A DNA stretch of 9,716 nt from Candidatus Muiribacterium halophilum. Lineage in GTDB: Bacteria; Muiribacteriota; Muiribacteriia; Muiribacteriales; Muiribacteriaceae. Under the pieces are notes generated by a model that worked only from the letters and a program-made list of their open reading frames with translations, was not told the DNA's origin and did no database searches. Below are positions 5,675 through 9,716 of the stretch, in pieces (positions within the stretch are counted from its first letter, which is position 1; every line of letters begins with the position of its first letter). Location of the stretch: assembly GCA_023228995.1 (NCBI GenBank), contig JALOAD010000082.1, positions 1 through 9,716 on the forward strand, given 5' to 3'. The translations under genes were made by a program, and so were the position numbers.

Positions 5675-6524
5675 AATCATTTTTTAACATTTCTATGAGT
5701 TCTTCCCTGGATTTTGGTTTATCTATATCATCTAAAAATTCGACTAACCTATTAACTAACAGTATATCTTGTTGTATTATTTCTCTATCTATAAATTCGG
5801 ATATTAATTCTTTATCTGTTATATTAGATATCCAACCACATTCATCAAATCTAACAAATAAAACTAATATTTTAAGAATTGGATTTTCTTTAATACTTAA
5901 TAATTTATAAGTTTTAGGTAAATAATCTATATTTTTAAGTTTATTATTTCTATAAAAAAATTTACCATAAACTCTTTTAGGAACACCTTCTAAGCTTGTT
6001 AATTTATTATTATGACAATAAAAACCACCACCTACATATTGAGGACAACCTTTTAAGTTTGTTAAGTGATTACTACTACAATCAAAAAAACCACCTACTC
6101 TTTGTGGAGCACCTTCTAAACTTGTTAATCGATTATCATCACAAGAGAAAATATCACCTACATATTGAGGTGCACCAATTAAGGATGTTAATTGATTACC
6201 ACTACAAGAAAAATCACCATCTACTCTTTTAGGAGCACCCTCTAAGCTTGTTAATTTATTACTATAACAATAAAAATGACGACCTACATATTGAGGAGCA
6301 CCTTCTAATGATATTAGTTTGTTAGAACCACAATCAAAAAAACCATTAACATTTCTAAATTTCAAAGGTAACACTTTTAATTGTCTATTGGCTAAATTAA
6401 CATTACCATTTACATCAATTCTACCATCATCATTTATAGTATAGTTTTTTATATTATATTTTCCACAAATAGCATCAATATCTGATCTATTTATAGATTC
6501 ATTAAACATTTTTAAGTATTTCAT
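5661..6524 (-). CDS. 21-residue leucine-rich-like repeat protein with targeting-like N-terminus
   Basis: This 287-residue protein has four parts. Residues 1-10 (MKYLKMFNES) resemble a T4-type capsid-targeting propeptide, with a possible cut after Glu9. Residues 11-66 are a cap module ending LPLKFRNVNGFFDCG. This module (YTI-x-x-DG-x-ID-V-x-G-x-V-x-L) is one I recall from many uncultured-phage proteins. Residues 67-192 are six repeats of 21 residues, each like N-x-L-T-S-L-E-G-A-P-x-x-V-G-x-F-x-C; the Cys at the end is kept in nearly all. Residues 193-287 are a closing repeat (LPKTYKLLSIKENPI) and an acidic helical domain with FLDDIDKPKSREELIEML. It probably forms a curved binding surface; the partner is unknown. 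The stop is TGA, unusual in this window. Confidence 0.8.
   Translation of the reverse strand: MKYLKMFNESINRSDIDAICGKYNIKNYTINDDGRIDVNGNVNLANRQLKVLPLKFRNVNGFFDCGSNKLISLEGAPQYVGRHFYCYSNKLTSLEGAPKRVDGDFSCSGNQLTSLIGAPQYVGDIFSCDDNRLTSLEGAPQRVGGFFDCSSNHLTNLKGCPQYVGGGFYCHNNKLTSLEGVPKRVYGKFFYRNNKLKNIDYLPKTYKLLSIKENPILKILVLFVRFDECGWISNITDKELISEFIDREIIQQDILLVNRLVEFLDDIDKPKSREELIEMLKNDYEIR
5949..6326 (-). repeat. Six tandem 63-bp units with an alternating two-unit pattern
   Basis: The units encode residues 67-192 of the 287-residue protein. Position 11-14 of successive units reads PQYV, PKRV, PQYV, PQRV, PQYV, PKRV. The strict Y/R alternation implies growth by duplication of a 126-bp pair rather than single units. 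Such arrays change copy number by recombination. Confidence 0.75.
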
Positions 6525-6553
6525 ATTAATTTATTATTTTTTTTATGTGTATA

Positions 6554-6709
6554 TTAAAATTTAAAATAGATATTTAATATGTCATATAATACATAATATG
6601 TATTGTCATTCGCATTTGAATAGAAACCACCATAATAAGTACTTTTACATCTTAAGACTGTTGATGATTTATAAAATGTGTATACATACCATTTTTTATG
6701 TTTTATCAT
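6554..6709 (-). CDS. Small hypothetical protein, 51 residues
   Basis: It starts MIKHKKWYVYTFYK and ends ILNIYFKF, followed by TAA. Its ATG sits 14 bases inside the end of the preceding tiny frame, an overlap seen repeatedly in this run. The protein is basic at the start and very rich in Tyr (ten or so), with a central CKSTYYGGFYSNAND segment. No membrane helix and no known family. The coding frame, overlap and position between neighbours support a gene, but at this length chance cannot be excluded. Confidence 0.5.
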   Translation of the reverse strand: MIKHKKWYVYTFYKSSTVLRCKSTYYGGFYSNANDNTYYVLYDILNIYFKF

Positions 6710-6806
6710 TGTGATCTACTATCCATCCCCCATTAAATAATGCAACAGTTGCAATAAATAAAGTATATAGAATTAAAAGCCTATAACATATATAAGTATT
6801 AACCAT
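6696..6806 (-). CDS. Tiny membrane protein, perhaps the 3' half of a broken gene
   Basis: ATG at 6806 gives 36 residues: a hydrophobic helix (RLLILYTLFIATVALFNGG, 9-27) and a short polar end (WIVDHNDKT). Directly upstream, an ATG at 6844 opens another hydrophobic frame of 23 residues (MFLDIYKLFCTLLWLILIYV, then IGF) ending at a TAA (6775-6773) within TTTTAA. A one-base backward shift there would join the two into a protein of about 55 residues with two membrane helices. Either the 36-residue gene stands alone or 6844-6696 is one gene with a frame break. It follows the ASCH gene by about 16 bases when started at 6844. Confidence 0.45.
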   Translation of the reverse strand: MVNTYICYRLLILYTLFIATVALFNGGWIVDHNDKT

Positions 6807-6860
6807 AATAATGTACAAAAGAGTTTATAAATGTCTAAAAACATTGATTTAATTTTTTCA

Positions 6861-7136
6861 TTATATAATTTTATCTCCTAATTTAATAACATAATATAAT
6901 TTATTTGGTTCAGCCCCCCAAGATGGGTTTCCTGTTCCTATTTTTACATCAATGATATGATACATCATTTTAGGTACAGAATTTCCATATCCATTACTAA
7001 ATTCCACTACATTAATTTTCCTATTAAATAAGCGTTTATTCCAATAAGGTTTAATCTCTCTATATTCTTCTGTTTTTTCACCAGAAGCAATCATATCAAA
7101 CCATTTCTTTTTTAATGTTAAATATAATATAATCAT
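6861..7136 (-). CDS. ASCH-domain protein
   Basis: This 91-residue protein is a single ASCH domain (PUA-like beta barrel). Diagnostic residues are LTLKKKWFDMIASGEKTEEY (7-25 region), with G19-E20-K21 and then E24-Y25-R26, I28-K29-P30-Y31-W32 and R35-L36. Later come F46-x-N-G-Y and the closing WGAEP...YVIKLG. ASCH domains are thought to bind RNA or modified nucleotides, and stand-alone copies are common in phages; some relatives hydrolyse N4-acetylcytidine. The G-x-K-T/K-x-E-x-R motif that lines the active pocket is complete here. Length is typical of the stand-alone phage form. It follows the broken 127-codon gene by 18 bases in the same run. Confidence 0.88.
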   Translation of the reverse strand: MIILYLTLKKKWFDMIASGEKTEEYREIKPYWNKRLFNRKINVVEFSNGYGNSVPKMMYHIIDVKIGTGNPSWGAEPNKLYYVIKLGDKII

Positions 7137-7154
7137 TTTATTATTGTTTAATTA

Positions 7155-7538
7155 TTACCAAAACATTTCTGGATTTATTGCTTTATGGAAATTAAATCCA
7201 TGTTTTATACAAATATCTTTTGCTACTCTCATTTGTCTTTCATTCATTACCGGATCAATTGTATTTCTCATTGGTTTAGTCATATCTGTACTATTTCCTA
7301 AAATACATATATAAGGTTCTGCTTTAGTAAATTTAATTCATATCCAACCTTTTTTATGTAAAAATTGATAAGGATATTTACCATCTAATATATCTATAAG
7401 TTGTCAATATTCCTTATTAAATTCTTTTTCAAGAAATTCTATAGCATATTCATTATGATTACCTTTACCGACTTCTATTATTTTACCATCTGGTGTCAAC
7501 CAACAATCTTCCATTATTTCTCTAGTAATAAAATTCAT
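7155..7538 (-). pseudogene. 127-codon phage gene interrupted by two in-frame TGA codons
   Basis: ATG at 7538 opens a frame continuous to TAA at 7157-7155 except for TGA at codons 45 (7406-7404) and 67 (7340-7338). The product reads MNFITREIMEDCWLTPDGKI near the start, then KEY-TGA-QLIDILDGKYPYQFLHKKGW, I-TGA-IKFTKAEPYICI, and later TRP-like MTKPMRNTIDPVMNERQMRV. I recall phage proteins with D-G-K-I-x-x-V, then (F/L)-L-H-x-K-G-W-I-R-(I/V) and a later T-x-x-Q helix; this appears to be one of them. Trp would fit codon 45, while relatives often have Arg at codon 67. The start overlaps the aldolase-fusion gene by 17 bases. The frame keeps protein-like composition throughout, so the breaks are recent, erroneous or read through. 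Confidence 0.65.
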
Positions 7539-8559
7539 TATTTGTTATAATCTCTACTAATTGTTTAGTATTAGTAGCATATATTAAAAATCCATGTTTT
7601 TTCAGATTTATTATTCCACATGAACTTGTATCATCAATTAATTCTGATATTTCATTTACCTCATTAAAATCTCCACATAAACAATAATTACTTGTAGTAG
7701 GTGCATCTTTAACTTTAGCATGACCATGTATCATAAAATTTATATTAGGATATTTATCATATATTGCTAATTGAATTGGTGCATCAACCGACGGTTTATT
7801 ATCACCATAATAAAAAACAGTATTATTATATAGAAAACATTTAACAATATCCGATGTGGTTAATGATTTTTTATTACTGTTTCTTGGTGATACATATATA
7901 TTATTATATCTTAAACTAGGAAATAACTTTTGACATCTGGTAGATATATTACCAAAAAATCTATTACCACAAGAAGTTTCTATTTTGTATTGTAATTCTT
8001 TATTTATTTCAATGAATTCTTCAAGTGAATAATTTTCAATATTATCATCTGAATTAGTTGCGATTTTTATACTTGGTAATCTTATTGTTGATTTAGTGAA
8101 AGAATAAAATTCAAGAATTTTATCACTTAATTTATTCAATTGAGAACCTTTATACCAAGTATTACCTAAAGCATCTATTAATTCAAATGTGAATATATTT
8201 TGGTCTTTTGTAATAGCTATTACTGCATTACCATGCATCTTAAAGATTCTTGAAATAGCGTCAATACGAGTATAATTATCTCGCATTACTTTTGAGCAAA
8301 TTAATACACTTCCTCTTTTCTTATTAGGGTAATTTTTAGGAGTTTCATTCTGGATATTAGGCATCCAAATTATTAAATCAGATTCCTTAAATCCATCATC
8401 TGTGAATATATTTTCTATATTGTTTATACATCCACCATTATAGATAGAAGCATTATTAAAATTTTCACCTAATTTGGAAATCACACTTGATTTTCCCCCA
8501 TTTTCAGTGTCAAAATTACCTCCTACTATTGAAGTTTTAATTTTTTTATTCATTTCCAT
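7522..8559 (-). CDS. Rossmann-like domain fused to class II aldolase/adducin domain
   Basis: This 345-residue protein has two domains. Residues about 8-150 form an alpha/beta domain: SIVGGNFDTENGGKSSVISK, then NGG at 41-43, SDLIIWMPNI (60-69), GSVLICSKVMR and FELIDALGNTWY. I cannot name this domain; it looks like a nucleotide- or flavin-binding Rossmann-like fold. Residues about 175-345 are class II aldolase/adducin-like: GN at 203-204 in FGNISTR, SPR (224-226), KPSVDAP (255-261), HGH with His278 and His280, and KHG with His322. In fuculose-phosphate aldolase the equivalents are the phosphate loop, the catalytic Glu and three zinc-binding His. All three His are kept, but the Glu position is Asp259. 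A metal-dependent reaction on a sugar phosphate is plausible; the substrate is unknown. The start may be 8559 or the second ATG at 8553. The stop is TAG. Confidence 0.8.
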   Translation of the reverse strand: MEMNKKIKTSIVGGNFDTENGGKSSVISKLGENFNNASIYNGGCINNIENIFTDDGFKESDLIIWMPNIQNETPKNYPNKKRGSVLICSKVMRDNYTRIDAISRIFKMHGNAVIAITKDQNIFTFELIDALGNTWYKGSQLNKLSDKILEFYSFTKSTIRLPSIKIATNSDDNIENYSLEEFIEINKELQYKIETSCGNRFFGNISTRCQKLFPSLRYNNIYVSPRNSNKKSLTTSDIVKCFLYNNTVFYYGDNKPSVDAPIQLAIYDKYPNINFMIHGHAKVKDAPTTSNYCLCGDFNEVNEISELIDDTSSCGIINLKKHGFLIYATNTKQLVEIITNNEFYY

Positions 8560-8866
8560 TTTTTATTTTTATATAATCTCCAATATTAGATGTTATATCT
8601 AAAGCTCTATTGAAATCATTAAATATCATTTCAATACCATTTCCTTGTGATACACCATTATGTATAAATTCAATATCTATACCTATTTCAATTGCACCAT
8701 AACATATAGTGGTGATGAAATCAGGGGAATTTGAATATTGTATACTATTTGTATTTTCGTCTGTTAGAATACTAACCGCTGTTTTTGCTTCATCTAATGG
8801 GTGCTTTTGTGGTCCACATAGATTTGAATAATCTTGTCCAGTATATACTACAATTTTTCTTTTCAT
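8546..8866 (-). CDS. Hypothetical protein paired with the aldolase fusion
   Basis: This 106-residue protein is the first gene after the promoter at 8903-8934, with a leader of about 30 bases. It starts MKRKIVVYTGQDYSNLCGPQ, followed by a helical segment (LDEAKTAVSIL). A block of FITTICYGAIEIGIDIEFIH then leads to a Gly-rich loop (NGVSQGNG) and a helix (MIFNDFNRALDI). The pattern suggests a compact alpha/beta fold. I do not recognise the family. Its stop lies inside the start of the aldolase-fusion gene (14-base overlap, or 8 with the second ATG), so the two are translated together and may work together. Confidence 0.7.
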   Translation of the reverse strand: MKRKIVVYTGQDYSNLCGPQKHPLDEAKTAVSILTDENTNSIQYSNSPDFITTICYGAIEIGIDIEFIHNGVSQGNGIEMIFNDFNRALDITSNIGDYIKIKNGNE

Positions 8867-8902
8867 AATAATTTGTATTTAATGTTTATTCCTAATATGA
8901 TG

Positions 8903-8934
8903 CAAAGATATAACAAATAAATTAAACTACCAAA
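8903..8934 (-). promoter_or_regulatory. Bacteroidota-type promoter for the aldolase-fusion run
   Basis: On the minus strand there is TTTG (8934-8931), 20 bases, then TATCTTTG (8910-8903). Box sequence and spacing are identical to the promoter at 4552-4583. Predicted transcription start is near 8896. It probably drives the long overlapping run from 8866 to 4541, since no other matching box pair was noticed in between. Confidence 0.75.
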
Positions 8935-8961
8935 TAGAAACTTTTTTATTTAATTTACTTA

Positions 8962-9109
8962 CTATGAATTTAATATTATTTCATCAAATTGTTCAATTGT
9001 TTTATATTCATTTTTAGTTGGTCCAGGTATAATTCGATAATTTATTATCAGGATTAAAATATATTTCTATATTATTTCATTTTTTGTTTAATATAAATAA
9101 ATTTTTCAT
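8962..9109 (-). pseudogene. Small phage gene broken by a TGA and a frame shift
   Basis: ATG at 9109 gives MKNLFILNKK, then TGA at codon 11 (9079-9077), then NNIEIYFNPDNK. The frame one base on continues YRIIPGPTKNEYKTIEQFDE and ILNS to TAG (8964-8962). Dropping one T after AAT AAA joins the pieces smoothly into about 48 residues. The (K/N)YRIIPGPT-K-x-(E/D)YKTIEQF motif is well formed and protein-like. The total length, 148 bases, is not a multiple of three. Two independent breaks in so short a gene suggest decay or consensus errors. It starts one base after the stop of the BspA-like gene. Confidence 0.5.
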
Positions 9110-9110
9110 A

Positions 9111-9623
9111 TTATAATATTTGATTTATTTTACAATCTCTTTTCCTAATTAAATATTTGTTATATTGTTCTTTGCTACCAAAAGCCCAACTTAATTGATA
9201 TTCACTTAAGGAAGATATGATATTAGTAAGACTATCACATCCAGCAAATGCCATATAACCAATAGAATTAACTTTTGGTATATTTAATGTAGTTAAGTTT
9301 ATACAATTACAAAATGTACCAACTTCAATATAATCTACATTTAATAGGTTTGCATTTTTAAGATTTATACAATCATTGAATACAAAATCACTTATTTTTA
9401 TATTTTTTGATACATTAATAGATGTTAAACTACGACAATTATTAAAAGCATTATTTTCTATAATATTGATTTTATTAGGTATAATAATATTCTTAAGTTT
9501 TACACAATCCTTAAAAGCATATAATCCAATTTTATTTACAGTATCAGGTATAGTAAATTCTGTTACATTTATATTTACTGAATGTAAAATTTCACCATCT
9601 TTCACAAGTTTATAATTACTCAT
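9111..9623 (-). CDS. BspA-like leucine-rich-repeat protein
   Basis: I choose the start at 9623 (MSNYKLVKDGEILHSVNINV, 170 residues). The longer frame from 9692 runs over the end of the upstream paralogue, and the ATGAGTAA overlap of 8 bases is typical. Residues about 20-130 hold five LRR_5 (BspA) repeats of 22-23 residues, each with I-P-x-x-V-x-x-I-x-x-x-A-F-x-x-C-x-x-L. The Cys-ending motifs are at 36-40, 59-63, 81-85, 103-107 and 125-129. The tail (WAFGSKEQYNKYLIRKRDCK, then INQI) is shared with the neighbouring gene. No signal peptide or membrane segment is seen, unlike surface BspA proteins, so it probably acts in the cytoplasm or in the virion. Such repeats bind proteins; the partner is unknown. 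Confidence 0.8.
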   Translation of the reverse strand: MSNYKLVKDGEILHSVNINVTEFTIPDTVNKIGLYAFKDCVKLKNIIIPNKINIIENNAFNNCRSLTSINVSKNIKISDFVFNDCINLKNANLLNVDYIEVGTFCNCINLTTLNIPKVNSIGYMAFAGCDSLTNIISSLSEYQLSWAFGSKEQYNKYLIRKRDCKINQIL

Positions 9624-9694
9624 TAAATATTTGATTAAATTTATATTCTCTATTTCTTTGTTTATATACATTATATTGTTCTTTACTACCAAAA
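9160..9694. repeat. Two copies of a 24-base direct repeat in the paralogous tails
   Basis: TTATATTGTTCTTTGCTACC plus AAAA at 9160-9183 recurs at 9671-9694 with one mismatch (A for G). The repeats encode the common FGSKEQYN tail on the minus strand. The spacing, about 511 bases, equals one gene. Recombination between them would delete or multiply a whole BspA-like gene. Confidence 0.7.
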
Positions 9695-9716
9695 GTAAAT
9701 AACAATTGTTCCTCTA
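9616..9716 (-). CDS. C-terminal end of a second BspA-like repeat protein (partial)
   Basis: The gene enters from beyond the window. The visible frame is EEQLLFTFGSKEQYNVYKQR and then NREYKFNQIFNE with TAA at 9618-9616. It matches the tail of the next gene (SEYQLSWAFGSKEQYNKY, then KINQI), which shows the two are paralogues. The next gene's ATG lies inside its last codons. No repeat of the LRR type falls within the visible part, so the family call rests on the shared tail. Confidence 0.65.
   Translation of the reverse strand, partial: EEQLLFTFGSKEQYNVYKQRNREYKFNQIFNE

Noticed and set aside
5996-6232. Plus-strand frame opposite the repeat gene, His/Tyr/Leu-rich and periodic
   Set aside because: Its periodicity is the mirror of the 63-bp repeats of the minus-strand gene, which has the recognisable protein pattern.
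325-9692. Whole-genome recoding of TAG to Gln (as in some large Prevotella phages) or TGA to Trp
   Set aside because: Most genes are complete with the standard code, TAG ends three of them in sensible places, and Trp in intact genes appears to be encoded only by TGG. Local readthrough at the three TGA sites is kept as a separate, weaker idea.
9624-9692. Upstream extension of the BspA-like gene to the ATG at 9692
   Set aside because: Those codons overlap the end of the upstream paralogue, whose tail is confirmed by similarity, and the ATG at 9623 gives a typical ATGAGTAA overlap.

Overview
The window is strongly AT-rich. Nearly every gene lies on the minus strand, in tightly packed and often overlapping runs of small genes, most without a recognisable function. 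This fits a tailed phage, probably large, or phage-derived DNA. Three promoters have the Bacteroidota vegetative sigma-factor form (TTTG, 19-20 bases, TAnnTTTG) close upstream of gene starts, and the XRE regulator looks Bacteroidota-like, so I infer a Bacteroidota host. No integrase, structural, replication or tRNA gene is visible, so lytic phage, prophage and plasmid cannot be told apart.

Layout, in the direction of transcription (high to low coordinate). (a) 9716-8962: the tail of one BspA-like leucine-rich-repeat protein, a complete paralogue starting inside it, then a small broken gene. (b) A promoter at 8903-8934 opens a long run: a 106-residue unknown; a fusion of a Rossmann-like domain to a class II aldolase/adducin domain; a 127-codon gene cut by two in-frame TGA codons; an ASCH-domain protein; one or two tiny genes; a 21-residue-repeat protein; and further small genes down to 4541. 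(c) A second promoter, at 4552-4583, lies inside the 3' end of that run and drives a 188-residue phage protein, a small membrane protein, an XRE regulator, a 171-residue phage protein ending in WWD, and a two-helix membrane protein. This run ends at a perfect 13-bp hairpin. (d) A structured non-coding stretch of about 240 bases follows. (e) A third promoter (2169-2199) drives a 314-residue protein with an internal duplication, a 98-residue unknown and a small Cys/His zinc-finger-like protein. (f) At the left edge, a short plus-strand fragment of a BspA-like repeat faces this run.

The most interesting block is 4541-6524. Three products begin with variants of a short N-terminus (MKYLKMFNE-S, MKKIKTFENFTYE-S, MNHLIRFNE-S) resembling the capsid-targeting propeptide of T4 internal proteins. 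I infer that they may be packaged in the head, processed by a prohead protease and delivered with the DNA. The third is split by a -1 frame change exactly at an A_AAA_AAA sequence followed by a stop, so it is either programmed frameshifting or an indel in the A7 run.

Frame breaks are unusually common here (4541-4977, 7155-7538, 8962-9109, perhaps 6696-6844), and all three in-frame stops in otherwise continuous frames are TGA. Pseudogene decay, consensus errors and local TGA readthrough remain open. Whole-genome TGA recoding is unlikely, because the intact genes appear to encode Trp only with TGG.
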